Shown here: positions 7,163 through 15,454 of the stretch, piece by piece
Layout: every line of letters begins with the position of its first letter
Position numbering within the stretch: position 1 is the first letter of the stretch
Source of the DNA: Syntrophaceae bacterium UBA5744
Lineage (GTDB): Bacteria; Desulfobacterota; Syntrophia; Syntrophales; UBA2192
Length of the DNA stretch: 64,000 nt
Assembly (NCBI GenBank): GCA_002419215.1
Contig: DIFQ01000059.1
Span: forward strand, 282-64,281
Direction: 5' to 3'
Made by a program: the position numbers and the translations under genes
Notes under the pieces: generated by a model
What the model was told of the DNA's origin: nothing
The model's database searches: none
What the model saw: only the letters and a program-made list of their open reading frames with translations

Positions 7163-7981
7163 ATGGCCAAGAAAAAGACATCCAAGGTCTGGATCGGGTT
7201 GTTCGTGATCATCGGATCCGTCATCGGCGTGGGCTCGATCGTGTGGCTCGGCGCCTCGAAATGCTTTGAGGGCGGAAAGGCCTACGTGGCCTATTTCGAC
7301 GAATCCATCCAGGGTCTGCACCCCGATTCCAGCGTGAAATTGAGGGGGGTCAACATCGGGCGAGTGGAACGAATCGGCGTGGAGCCGGAGACGGCCATGG
7401 TGGAAGTCGTCATGAAACTCAACGTCGACGAGCGCCTCAGAGAGGATCTCTGCGCCGAGCTGAAACTGGCGGGGCTCACCGGGATCGTCTACATCGACCT
7501 GGATCGAAAACGGGATGGGGAAACCCTGGAGGCGCCACCCCACGGACGCACGCCGCCCTACCCGCTGATTCCCTCCCGGCCGTCCAGGACAAAGAAGCTG
7601 CTCGACAGGCTGGAATCCGCAACGGCCCATGTGGAAGGGACCTTCCACCACACGGACCGGCTGCTTGCCGGGGGAAGTGTCGATCACGTCCTGAACGGCA
7701 CGAAAGACACCATCGCGGAAGCCCGCGCGACCCTCCAAAGCATCCGGACCGAGATGGAGGCCATGAAGCTGCGGGAAACGTCGGGTCAGGCGCAGAGACT
7801 CCTGGAAAGCCTGGAAACGGATTCACGCAGGATCTCGGTCGATCTGAAAGAGACCGCGGGGAATCTCCGCCAGGTCTCGGAAAATCTCGAGGGGCTCGTT
7901 GACAGGGTACAGGCCGACCCGTCTGAACTCCTCTTCAGCAGCGCACCTTCGCCCAGACCCCGTCAGGAGATCAAGCCGTGA
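7163..7981 (+). CDS. mlaD: MlaD/MCE family lipid-binding protein
   Basis: 272 aa. There is one N-terminal membrane span (about 9-30, VWIGLFVIIGSVIGVGSIVW) and then an MCE domain (about 38-115) containing GLHPDSSVKLRGVNIGRVERI. A long C-terminal alpha-helical region (about 145-255) is rich in Leu, Glu and Arg. MCE proteins form hexameric rings or tubes in the periplasm that carry lipids to and from the transporter. The extended helix suggests a needle-like assembly rather than the short E. coli MlaD. The gene lies 3 nt after mlaF and overlaps the next gene. Confidence 0.9.
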   Translation: MAKKKTSKVWIGLFVIIGSVIGVGSIVWLGASKCFEGGKAYVAYFDESIQGLHPDSSVKLRGVNIGRVERIGVEPETAMVEVVMKLNVDERLREDLCAELKLAGLTGIVYIDLDRKRDGETLEAPPHGRTPPYPLIPSRPSRTKKLLDRLESATAHVEGTFHHTDRLLAGGSVDHVLNGTKDTIAEARATLQSIRTEMEAMKLRETSGQAQRLLESLETDSRRISVDLKETAGNLRQVSENLEGLVDRVQADPSELLFSSAPSPRPRQEIKP

Positions 7982-8691
7982 GAACGACACCCCGCAAACC
8001 GAGTTTCCGCCTTCATTTTTCCATGATTCGCCTTGCCCTGGGCCTGTGGGCCGCGGCGCTCCTCCTGGGCGGGTGCGCGGCAGGCGCGAAAACCTCCGCC
8101 GCCGCCGTCCGTCAATATGCCCTCGAATATCCGTCCCCGGCATTCGGGAACCTGGAACCGGTGTCTGACTCGATCCGCGTGGAGCCGCTTTCCATCGCCC
8201 GGGCCTTCAGCAACGCGTCCATGGTCTACCGTTCGAGACCCTTCGTCTACGGCGATGATGCCTACAACCGCTGGAAGATCAAACCGTCGGTGATGATATC
8301 GGACCTGCTCCTTCGCGACATGAAGTCTGCGGGCCTGTTCGGCGGCGTGTTTTCCGGCAGCGACGCGGAAAGCGGGGATTATGCCCTCGGCGGGGTGATC
8401 GAGGAGCTTTACGAGCAGGAGGAAAGGGACGGCGGCAAGGCCGTTCTCTCCCTGAATGTGACCCTTCTCAACCGAAGCCGCCAGAACGCGGGAAGCCGCC
8501 TGATCTTCCAGAAGAACTACCGGTCCGTCCAGGCGTTGGAGACCGGTGATGCCGAATCCATGGCCCGGGCCGTAAGCAAGGCCATGGAAGCGCTGTCACG
8601 GGAGATCATCCTGGATGCCTATCAGGCGATGAGAGGAAACGGAGAGACCGGGACGAAGGCGTCGCCCCCTCGCGGCCTCTCGGTTCGATAG
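7978..8691 (+). CDS. ABC-type transport auxiliary lipoprotein (PqiC-like)
   Basis: 237 aa from a GTG that overlaps the mlaD stop (GTGA). A nearby ATG at 8023 would remove the first 15 residues. The signal sequence ends in a lipobox LLGGC. The body carries features of the auxiliary lipoprotein family that accompanies MCE transporters (YALEYP, VEPLSIA, YRSRPFVYGDDAYNRW). It should sit at the outer membrane and dock the MCE protein. It is the last gene of the operon. Confidence 0.85.
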   Translation: MRTTPRKPSFRLHFSMIRLALGLWAAALLLGGCAAGAKTSAAAVRQYALEYPSPAFGNLEPVSDSIRVEPLSIARAFSNASMVYRSRPFVYGDDAYNRWKIKPSVMISDLLLRDMKSAGLFGGVFSGSDAESGDYALGGVIEELYEQEERDGGKAVLSLNVTLLNRSRQNAGSRLIFQKNYRSVQALETGDAESMARAVSKAMEALSREIILDAYQAMRGNGETGTKASPPRGLSVR

Positions 8692-8727
8692 AGCCCGCAA
8701 GCGAATTACAGGCTCCCTGCAAGGCGC

Positions 8728-9366
8728 TCAAGACGGGGACTGGGATTCCGAATCGCCCAGGAAAACCGCCATGACCGCCTCGGCCATGAGGCGGTAGCCC
8801 TCCACCGTCGGGTGCACCCCGTCGAACTGGACGAGTTCCTCGAAGTCGACGGCGCCGGACTGCACCTGCCGCCTCCAGTGCTCGTGCACCCGGGCCACGG
8901 GCAGGCCGAATTTTTCCGCCATCTCTTCGAGCTTCCCGTAGAAGAATTTCTCGATAAAGTCGAACGACTTCGGGTCGTCGAGCCAGACGGCCGTGACGAG
9001 GACGACCTCGGCCTGCGTGTTCTTCCGGATCCCGGCGATCATCTCCTGGATGTTGCGGCCGAAGAGCTCCGAGGTGAAGCCGCAGAAGGCGTCGTTCAGG
9101 GCAAACTCCACGAGCACACAGTCCGGGTTGTAGAAATAGACGTCGGAGTCGACCCGGTCGAGGCCCCCCGAGGCCGTGTCGCCGGGGATGCCCTTGTTGA
9201 CGATCTGGAAGGACGCCTTCGGGTAGCGCTTCCGGAGCATTTCCTTCAGGAAATCGAGGTAGCCCTTGCTGACGAGCCAGCCATGGGTGAGGGAATCGCC
9301 GATGGCGACGATCTTCACGTCCTCGCCCGACTTCAGCTTCGCAATCGTCTTATCCGGCCGGATCAT
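8728..9366 (-). CDS. SGNH/GDSL-family hydrolase
   Basis: 212 aa. Block I is AIGDSLTHG with nucleophile Ser25. Block II is GIPGDTASGG, block III VEFALNDAF, and block V DGVHPTVEGY supplies the Asp-His pair. This is a complete set for an esterase or lipase acting on acyl or acetyl esters. There is no signal peptide, so it is probably cytoplasmic. It is convergent with the Mla operon and has no close partner. The substrate cannot be told from sequence; lysophospholipase or acetylesterase are typical activities. Confidence 0.88.
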   Translation of the reverse strand: MIRPDKTIAKLKSGEDVKIVAIGDSLTHGWLVSKGYLDFLKEMLRKRYPKASFQIVNKGIPGDTASGGLDRVDSDVYFYNPDCVLVEFALNDAFCGFTSELFGRNIQEMIAGIRKNTQAEVVLVTAVWLDDPKSFDFIEKFFYGKLEEMAEKFGLPVARVHEHWRRQVQSGAVDFEELVQFDGVHPTVEGYRLMAEAVMAVFLGDSESQSPS

Positions 9367-9455
9367 GCATTTCGCTCCTTCTGTAAATGTTGCGGAAGCA
9401 TACTCGATCTCTTCTTCCCTGTCGAGAACTAGATACCTTGCCGCGCAGCGGTCTC

Positions 9456-9480
9456 ACCCGATACCCTATTCCCGATACCC
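9456..9480. repeat. CCCGATA-word repeat
   Basis: ACCCGATACCCTATTCCCGATACCC in the gap between two divergent genes, at the 5' side of both. Member of the CCCGATA/CCCTATA word family. Confidence 0.7.
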
Positions 9481-9549
9481 TTTTATGGAATGCATGCTTA
9501 TTGCATGATGCAGTCTTAATTTCTTCATTCGAGCGGAGGGACACAGACG

Positions 9550-10656
9550 ATGGGGAACGACAATCTCATTTTCCTGGAAGTGCTGGAGTGGTTCGACGAG
9601 ACGGGGCAGGAACTCGTGCACCGGCTCCCCGAGAAGGGCTCCGGCGAAATCAAGTACGGCGCCCAGCTCACCGTGCGGGAGAGCCAGTCGGCCGTCTTCT
9701 TCTATCAGGGAAAGGCCTATGACGCCTTCGGGCCCGGCCGTCACACCCTGTCGACGCTCAACATCCCCATCCTGACCAAGGTCCTCAGCTTCCCCTGGGG
9801 CATGACAAGCCCCCTGCGGGCGGAGGTCTATTTCGTCAACATGAAGCTGTTCCCCAACCTCAAGTGGGGGACGCGCGACCCCGTGGCCTTCCGGGACTCC
9901 GAGCTGGGCCTCATCCGCCTGCGGGCCCACGGCGCATACAGCATCCAGGTGCTGCAGCCGGCCCTGCTCATCAACCGTCTCGTCGGCACGCAGGGCATGT
10001 TCAGCACCCTGGAGATCGAGGACTACCTGAGCGAGGCCATCGTATCGAGGTTCAACGACCTCATGGGCGAAACGATCGACACGGTCTTCAAGCTCCCGGG
10101 CCGCTACGAGGAGCTGTCGGCGGGACTTGTGAAACGGCTCCAGGAGGATTTCAGCCACTTCGGCCTGGGGCTGCAGGCCCTTTTCATCAATTCCATCACA
10201 CCGCCCGCCGATGTGCAGAAGGCCATCGACGACAAGAGCCGCCTGGCCGTCTTCGACGACGTGAACAAGCTTCTCAAGGTGAAGGCCGCCATGGCTCTCG
10301 AGAAGGTCGCCGAGACGAAGTCCGAAGCGGGCGCCGGCCTCGGTATGGGCCTGGGTCTCATGATGCCCGCCTTCTACTCGGAGTACATGAAGCAGGGCGG
10401 AGACACGATGAAATGCCCCGACTGCCAGGGCCCCGTGACGGCCGATTCGAAGTTCTGCCCGCGCTGCGGGCACCAGCTTGTCGTCTTGAGCCGCTGCCCC
10501 CGATGCGGCAAGAACCTGACGCCCCACGCGAAGTTCTGCTCGCGCTGCGGCAGCCCGGCCGGCGATGCTCCCGCGCCGAAGACGTGCCCGCAGTGCAAAA
10601 CCGACAATCTGCCCGGCTCCGTATACTGTAACGGCTGTGGAAACAAGATCGGATAG
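9550..10656 (+). CDS. SPFH-domain protein with C-terminal zinc ribbons
   Basis: 368 aa. Residues about 20-265 form an SPFH/band-7-like domain of the virion-core-protein type (YGAQLTVRESQSAVFFYQGK near the start, then a long helical DDVNKLLKVKAAMALEKVAE). After a Gly-Met-rich hinge, the tail carries paired CxxC motifs (CPDC, CPRC, CPRC, CSRC, CPQC, CNGC) in three zinc-ribbon units. Such proteins form membrane-associated scaffolds; the soluble tail may bind a partner. The overlapping next gene also carries zinc ribbons, so the two probably act together. The layout recalls the SPFH and zinc-ribbon genes of the Bacillus subtilis ydj operon, but no PspA gene is present here. Confidence 0.85.
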   Translation: MGNDNLIFLEVLEWFDETGQELVHRLPEKGSGEIKYGAQLTVRESQSAVFFYQGKAYDAFGPGRHTLSTLNIPILTKVLSFPWGMTSPLRAEVYFVNMKLFPNLKWGTRDPVAFRDSELGLIRLRAHGAYSIQVLQPALLINRLVGTQGMFSTLEIEDYLSEAIVSRFNDLMGETIDTVFKLPGRYEELSAGLVKRLQEDFSHFGLGLQALFINSITPPADVQKAIDDKSRLAVFDDVNKLLKVKAAMALEKVAETKSEAGAGLGMGLGLMMPAFYSEYMKQGGDTMKCPDCQGPVTADSKFCPRCGHQLVVLSRCPRCGKNLTPHAKFCSRCGSPAGDAPAPKTCPQCKTDNLPGSVYCNGCGNKIG

Positions 10657-11896
10657 CCGGCGCTGGTTCATCGATTTCCAGTGCCCCCGCTGCGCCGCGG
10701 CTGTCAGCCTCGAGGAGACGGAGCGGATCTTCACCTGCGCCTGGTGCCGCGTGAAGCTCTGCCTCGGCAGCCCCGGCCCCCTGCAGTGCTGCATCCTGCC
10801 GCCGTCCGCCACCGGCGAAGACGTCCTGTTTGCTCCCTACTGGCGCCTGAAAGCCATGGTGTTCACCTGCACGCCGGGCGCAATCAGGGCGGGCGCCGTC
10901 GACATGAGCCACATCGCGCTTCACGCAGAAACGCTCCCGTGGTCCCTGGGAATCCGTCCTCAACTGGCAAGGCTCCATTTCCTCGATCCCGGCATCCAGG
11001 GGACCTTCCTTGCACCCTCCCTTACGATCGGGGAGTCCGTCACCGGCTACGAGACGAACATGAAACAGCTCGGCGTGTCCCCCTGGGCGGATGCCGTCCT
11101 GCACAGGGCCTGGATCGGCGAGCAGACAAGCCTTTTGTACTACCCCCTGATGCGGCGCGGCGGACAGATCGTCGATGCCCTGCAGGACAGGATCGTTGAA
11201 TCCGTCGCCACGTGGGAGGCCCGCGCCACGGCAGAGAGGCAACCGGACTTCCGGGTACGGTTCTATGCGGCAACCTGCCCCGACTGCGGGAGGGACCTCG
11301 ACGGCGACCGGGACACCCTCGTGCTGACCTGCCGCAACTGCGATCGGGCATGGAAGCGGGGATCGGAGGGTCTCGAGGAGATGCCGGTTTACGTGATCCC
11401 CGATAAGACCCGTGAAGACCGCGTCGGCCTTCCCTTCTGGCGAATCCGGATCGGCGTGGAGGGGTTTGCTCTGAGCACATTCGGCGACTTCGCCCGTTTC
11501 TGCAACCTGCCCCGGGCCATCACTCCGGCCATGGAGGAGGCCCCCTTCTTTTTCTGGGTGCCCGCTTTCAAGGTCAATGCGGAGCTCTACCTGATGCTGA
11601 TCCGGCGGATAACACTCTTTCAGTGGCGCGGCGACTTCGAGCAGCGATTGGGTGGTCTCGACTGCCACCCGGTGACGCTGCCTGCCGAGGAAGGCGCTGA
11701 AAGCCTCAAAACGGCCATGGCCGACCTTGTCGCCGACAAGCGGACCTTCATGCCAAAGCTGGGGGATCTGGAGATTGCAATGAAGGAAGCCCTTCTGGTC
11801 TACCTGCCGTTCCGGGCAAGAGGCGGGGAACTCATCCAGCCGCAGATCCCGCTGGGGATCCAGCGGAAGGCGCTTCAGTTCGGATTGAATATCTGA
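10637..11896 (+). CDS. Zinc-ribbon protein of unknown function, partner of the SPFH gene
   Basis: About 419 aa from a GTG at 10637 that overlaps the SPFH stop by 20 nt. Protein-like sequence begins at once (WFIDFQCPRCAAAV). There are two separate zinc ribbons: CPRC...CAWC near the start and CPDC...CRNC near residue 215. Between and after them lie long beta-rich stretches with repeated aromatic motifs (LFAPYWRLKAMVF, LPFWRIRIGVEG, FFFWVPAFKVN), which suggests two or three copies of one fold. No signal peptide or membrane span. I do not recognise a named family. The tight overlap indicates translational coupling with the SPFH gene. Confidence 0.75.
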   Translation: METRSDSRRWFIDFQCPRCAAAVSLEETERIFTCAWCRVKLCLGSPGPLQCCILPPSATGEDVLFAPYWRLKAMVFTCTPGAIRAGAVDMSHIALHAETLPWSLGIRPQLARLHFLDPGIQGTFLAPSLTIGESVTGYETNMKQLGVSPWADAVLHRAWIGEQTSLLYYPLMRRGGQIVDALQDRIVESVATWEARATAERQPDFRVRFYAATCPDCGRDLDGDRDTLVLTCRNCDRAWKRGSEGLEEMPVYVIPDKTREDRVGLPFWRIRIGVEGFALSTFGDFARFCNLPRAITPAMEEAPFFFWVPAFKVNAELYLMLIRRITLFQWRGDFEQRLGGLDCHPVTLPAEEGAESLKTAMADLVADKRTFMPKLGDLEIAMKEALLVYLPFRARGGELIQPQIPLGIQRKALQFGLNI

Positions 11897-11946
11897 CGGG
11901 CGCTGCGCGCGGGCTTCAGGCTTCAGGCATCGGGCTTCAGAAAAAG

Positions 11947-11982
11947 CAAAGGATCGGGGTGATTTTCCCGATCCTTTTTTTG
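11947..11982 (+). terminator. Rho-independent terminator
   Basis: AAAGGATCGGG, a short loop (gtgatttt), CCCGATCC and then TTTTTTT (11974-11981). Good stem and U tract, about 50 nt after the SPFH/zinc-ribbon pair. Confidence 0.85.
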
Positions 11983-12257
11983 TCTTGTTGCCTATTCTTC
12001 AATCAGACACTTATACACAGTCACTACTTCCTCCTCCCTGTACCCTATACCCTATACCCTATACCCTGTCTTGAAATAGGAATGCCCCCCCGCCTCCACT
12101 CTCTCCTTGATGCTTCTGATCTCCCTGGTTATCCTCTCTCCTGCGAAAGAAAATATGAGGTGGGGGGGCATTATTCCTGATGAAGAGAACGGAGGAACAG
12201 GGTTTTCCCAAAGACCCCTGGAAACTGTCCAATACCGTTGCCGGGCAAGTAAGGATC
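11983..12257. other. Intergenic region with CCCTATA repeat
   Basis: No gene supported. It holds the CCCTATA word array at 12036-12068 and a GC-rich stretch CCCCCCGCCTCC / GGTGGGGGGGC (about 12086-12170) that can pair loosely. Confidence 0.4.
12036..12068. repeat. CCCTATA tandem array
   Basis: CCCTGTA followed by three uninterrupted CCCTATA units and CCCTGT. Among the cleanest tandem runs of this word family in the window; the run at 54336 is longer. Preceded by a pyrimidine tract (CTTCCTCCTC). Confidence 0.8.
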
Positions 12258-12434
12258 TTATTTCGTCAGGAAAAACCTGGAACTTGCGCTCGAATCCCGG
12301 GGATCGTCCCCGTCTTTTTCGTCGTCGTTCCCTTCGATTTCACCGTCCTCCAAGTCACTGATCCGCTTGAACTCGTCTAGAAATCTAAGCCTCTTCTCCA
12401 GGTTGCGAGTTGAGGCCTGGTCATGATGCTTCAT
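12258..12434 (-). CDS. Hidden small acidic protein (58 aa)
   Basis: The frame starts MKHHDQASTRNLEKRLRFLD, continues EFKRISDLEDGEIEGNDDEK and ends SSASSRFFLTK. GGGAG lies 8 nt before the ATG, a well-placed ribosome site. The ATG overlaps the stop of the frame upstream (ATGA), as in coupled gene pairs. The middle is strongly acidic and probably disordered; the first 25 residues could form a helix. It could be an antitoxin-like or regulatory peptide, but no family is recognised. Confidence 0.4.
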   Translation of the reverse strand: MKHHDQASTRNLEKRLRFLDEFKRISDLEDGEIEGNDDEKDGDDPRDSSASSRFFLTK

Positions 12435-12613
12435 AAAACGACTCCCAAAACCTGCATTTCCGCACCATCCTCACGCCGGATGTGTCGATCGCGTGCGATG
12501 GAGGGTCCCTCTCCCGTCCTCAAGCCCTCTGCGGAAACTGTGGCACTTCTTTGTACCGCGAAAGCCTTTAGCCCAGATCGGCCAAAAAGGCAATATCGGA
12601 TTAAGCCCGGCAT
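12431..12613 (-). CDS. Possible first gene of a two-ORF unit (60 aa)
   Basis: 60 codons starting MPGLIRYCLFGRSGLKAFAV and ending VLGVVL, with stop TGA inside the ATGA overlap with the next frame. The start codon directly abuts a 23-bp near-palindrome and has no ribosome site, so it would be leaderless or start elsewhere. The composition is less convincing than that of its partner. Kept at low confidence because of the overlap and the operator-like site. Confidence 0.22.
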   Translation of the reverse strand: MPGLIRYCLFGRSGLKAFAVQRSATVSAEGLRTGEGPSIARDRHIRREDGAEMQVLGVVL

Positions 12614-12636
12614 AATGTCAGGTAATACCTGATATT
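12614..12636. promoter_or_regulatory. Operator-like palindrome TCAGGTA-A-TACCTGA
   Basis: The perfect 15-bp core TCAGGTAATACCTGA (12618-12632) extends to 23 bp with one mismatch. It lies immediately upstream of the small minus-strand frames at 12613 and 12434. Its symmetry and AT-rich flanks look like a repressor site. Confidence 0.45.
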
Positions 12637-12690
12637 ATTAGCGATCACACTATATTGGGAAGAGGTTTTACGGCCTTGCGGCGAATTAAA

Positions 12691-12795
12691 ATTCCCCTCT
12701 TTCCCCCTTTTTCAAAGGGGGATTTGTTTCCTTGCACCTTGGTGTTTATACCTTGTGGCTTGAGGCTTGAGGCTTGAGGCTTGTGGCTTGTGGCT
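12691..12795. repeat. CCCCCTTT/AAAGGGGG palindrome and GGCTTGA words
   Basis: CCCCCTTT (12703-12710) and AAAGGGGG (12714-12721) form a hairpin. The element is a common dispersed palindrome type and recurs at about 24223-24255. Next to it (12756-12795) GGCTTGA/GGCTTGT is repeated about five times in tandem, just after the stop of the minus-strand regulator. Confidence 0.65.
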
Positions 12796-14973
12796 TTAGA
12801 ACGAAGACAACAGGTAGGACCTGAGATTCGCCTTCTTGTTCTTGATGCCCAGCTTGATCCGGATGTTGTCCCGATGGAAGTCGACGGCCCGGGCCGACAC
12901 GCCCAGGATCTCCGCGATGTCCTTGCTCGTCTTCCCTTCCCGGATCAGGCTCGCCACCTGGATCTCCTTGGGCGTCAGGTTCAGGTACCGCGTCCCCAGG
13001 TTGCGAAGGAATGGGGACAGGATGTCCTGCAGGTGGTCGTCGAGGATCTCCACGTAGGAGGCCTGCTCGACTGTCAGCCTGCTCTTCTTGAGTTTTTCCA
13101 CGTAGGGAACGACGAGTTTTTTCACGTTGGACAGGAGTCTTTCCTCCAGCTCGCTCTTGTCCTCTTCACGGTGTTTGAGCAGGACGCGAAGCGCCGTGTT
13201 CATCTCTTCGAGGTTTTGGGATTTGTGTTCCAGCTCTTCCTCGCGTTTCCTGAGGGCCTCCTCCATCCGGCGCCTCTCCGTGATATCCCGGATCGACTCG
13301 ATGGCCCCGATGAGATTCCCCGCCGAGTCCCTCAACACGCTCGCCGTCCCGTGCAGGTAGACATCGCCCCCCTTGAGGGCCGGCATGTAAGCCTCCCCGA
13401 TCAGAACCGTTTCCCCGCGTTCCGTCGAGACGTAGGTTGCCTCGTACCGCCTGTCGGGTTTCAGGGCAAGGTCGATGAGGATGGGCCTGCGCTCGCCGTA
13501 GAAGGGGATGGCATGCTCATAGTTCCCCTTTCCGATCATCTCCGCAGCCGCCACCCCCGTCATTTCCTCGATGGCGCGGTTCCAGGCGATGACCTTCCCG
13601 TCGCCGTCGATGACGAAGGTGGCATCGGGCAGGAAATCGATCACGTCCGCAAGAAACCGTTCAGATTCCTTGAGCCTTTCCTCGGCCTGCTTTCGCACCG
13701 TGATGTCCATGAGGGAGGCCACGCTTTTTTTCGTTCCCGGGATCATGGAGACCGTCATGGTAACGCTGCGGACCCGGCCGCTGCGATCCCGGAAACGGAC
13801 CTCGTAGATGCGGGGCACCGTCTCCGGGTCGATCCGGCGCCGGGTGTGGAACTCCTTCATCTGCTCCAGGTCCTCCCCGTGGATGAATTCGGTCCAGCGC
13901 CGCTTTCCCTCAATCTCATCCTTGGAAAATCCCGATTCCTTTTCGAATTCGGCGTTCACCATGGAGATGGTCATGTCCTCCTCGACGATCATCGTGGCTG
14001 TGCCCGTCGTCTCGAAGATCGCCCGGTATCGGGCCTCCGAATCAGAAACGGCCTGCTGGGCCCTGCGGCGTTCCGTGATGTCGTCGACCATCTCGATGGC
14101 CGCCGTCACGCGCCCGTCCCGGTCCATCACGGGGGACGAGACGATCCGGTAGTGCCTCACGCCGTCGCCGGAAGGCGTCTCGGTGACGGACTCGTGGACC
14201 TGCCCGTCCCGGAGTGTTTTCGCCGTCGGGCACCAGGGGCAGATTTCGTGCCTGGGCGGGACGTTAAAAGCTCGGTGACAGACCGGTTTTTGCGCCACGT
14301 CGATCCCGGGGAACCAATTCCGCATTTGCCGGTTCAGGGCGAGGATCTCCATGCTCGGGCTGATCAGCGAGATGCCGATCCCGACGTTGTCGATCACGCT
14401 GCGGTACCGGTCCTCAGAGGCCGCCAGGGCCTCTTCGACCCGCTTCCGGTCGCCGATTTCTTCCATGAACTGCCGGTTCTTCATCTGCAGCTCCGCCGTC
14501 CGGATCTCCACCTCGTGCTCGAGCCGGTCCAGGGCGTGCTTCAGGTCGCTCTCGGTCCTCTTCGTCTCGGTGATGTCCCGGATCAGGGCCTGCTTGGAGA
14601 GGGTGCCGTCGGGATTGCGGATGGGCGCATTGACAATGGAGTACCATCGCCGGTCCTTCGGGCTCTGGATCTCCCATTGCACGGTTTCGCCGGCGAAGAC
14701 ACGCTCGTTGATGCACCAGGGACAGACCTCATCACGGTCGTGGAGCGCCGCGTAGCAGAACTCCCCCGTGGCATCGCGGCCCGTCCGCGCGATGAGGAGC
14801 TCGTTCATGTATTCGATGCGGTAGTCCCGGGAACAGACATAGATGAAACCGTCGAATGCATCGATCGTGGCGCGAAGCCGCGCCTCGGTCACAGCCGGAC
14901 TCATGCCTTCGCCGTAATGCATGCGCGTTTCGGAGGGGGGTCTTTTTCCTTTTTTCGCTTCCGTCTTCGCCAC
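12796..14973 (-). CDS. Multi-PAS sensor with LuxR-type C-terminal HTH
   Basis: 725 aa, cytoplasmic. Four PAS domains are visible (about 25-140, 165-285, 295-410, 420-530). A charged coiled coil (RKREEELEHKSQNLEEMNTA) follows, then a LuxR/GerE HTH (LTPKEIQVASLIREGKTSKD, then VSARAVDFHRDNIRIKLGI). The first two PAS domains carry cysteine clusters ending in CPWC (FCYAALHDRDEVCPWC; VCHRAF...EICPWC), which suggests redox, metal or cluster sensing. There is no kinase or receiver domain, so signal and DNA binding are in one chain. A small gene lies 10 nt upstream and is probably co-transcribed. The targets are unknown. Confidence 0.88.
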   Translation of the reverse strand: MAKTEAKKGKRPPSETRMHYGEGMSPAVTEARLRATIDAFDGFIYVCSRDYRIEYMNELLIARTGRDATGEFCYAALHDRDEVCPWCINERVFAGETVQWEIQSPKDRRWYSIVNAPIRNPDGTLSKQALIRDITETKRTESDLKHALDRLEHEVEIRTAELQMKNRQFMEEIGDRKRVEEALAASEDRYRSVIDNVGIGISLISPSMEILALNRQMRNWFPGIDVAQKPVCHRAFNVPPRHEICPWCPTAKTLRDGQVHESVTETPSGDGVRHYRIVSSPVMDRDGRVTAAIEMVDDITERRRAQQAVSDSEARYRAIFETTGTATMIVEEDMTISMVNAEFEKESGFSKDEIEGKRRWTEFIHGEDLEQMKEFHTRRRIDPETVPRIYEVRFRDRSGRVRSVTMTVSMIPGTKKSVASLMDITVRKQAEERLKESERFLADVIDFLPDATFVIDGDGKVIAWNRAIEEMTGVAAAEMIGKGNYEHAIPFYGERRPILIDLALKPDRRYEATYVSTERGETVLIGEAYMPALKGGDVYLHGTASVLRDSAGNLIGAIESIRDITERRRMEEALRKREEELEHKSQNLEEMNTALRVLLKHREEDKSELEERLLSNVKKLVVPYVEKLKKSRLTVEQASYVEILDDHLQDILSPFLRNLGTRYLNLTPKEIQVASLIREGKTSKDIAEILGVSARAVDFHRDNIRIKLGIKNKKANLRSYLLSSF

Positions 14974-14983
14974 GCTTCCCCCT

Positions 14984-15262
14984 TTAATGCACGGAGTCCG
15001 GGAAGTTCGCCTCGCCCGCTTTCAACTCCGACGCATCGGTCCCTTCGGCACGGTACTGCGTCAATTCCCAGCGATCGTCGCCGCGACCGTAGCGCAGCAC
15101 ATACACCCCGCCGTCGTCGGCGCGCACCTTGAAGTAATCGTGGTCCTCTCCGTACCAGCGATCCAGCAGATCCACCACCTCCCGCTTTTTCGAACCGATA
15201 TGAAACCGCAGGGGCCTCTCGCAGGCCCGGTAACCGTCATAGCTCTCGACACGGATCTTCAT
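14984..15262 (-). CDS. Small hypothetical protein upstream of the PAS-LuxR gene
   Basis: 92 aa starting MKIRVESYDGYRACERPLRF. It contains VVDLLDRWYGEDHDYFKVRA, then DDGGVYVLRYGRGDDRWEL, a compact beta-rich arrangement. No signal peptide or membrane span. The 10-nt gap to the PAS-LuxR gene indicates one transcript. The ATG follows a repeat-rich gap. I do not recognise a named family. Confidence 0.7.
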   Translation of the reverse strand: MKIRVESYDGYRACERPLRFHIGSKKREVVDLLDRWYGEDHDYFKVRADDGGVYVLRYGRGDDRWELTQYRAEGTDASELKAGEANFPDSVH

Positions 15263-15454
15263 GGCAGGAAGTCCTGTACATGGCTAACGGCATATGGCTC
15301 AGGGCTTGTGGCAATAGGGAATGACTTCTCGTTTTCGAAATCACCTTGTGCCTTGTTCCTGCGCCGTAAGCCTGTCTTTTTGTAATCGTATCAGCCTGAG
15401 AGAAAATGTCAAGGCGGGCCTCCGGTGCGGCAGCCGCCTGCCGGGGCAAAAAGG

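Noticed and set aside
12439..12570. Plus-strand open stretch with CGNCGTSLYRE-like zinc-finger look
   Set aside because: About 44 codons without a start codon and closed upstream by a stop; the minus strand has the better-supported frame with a ribosome site.
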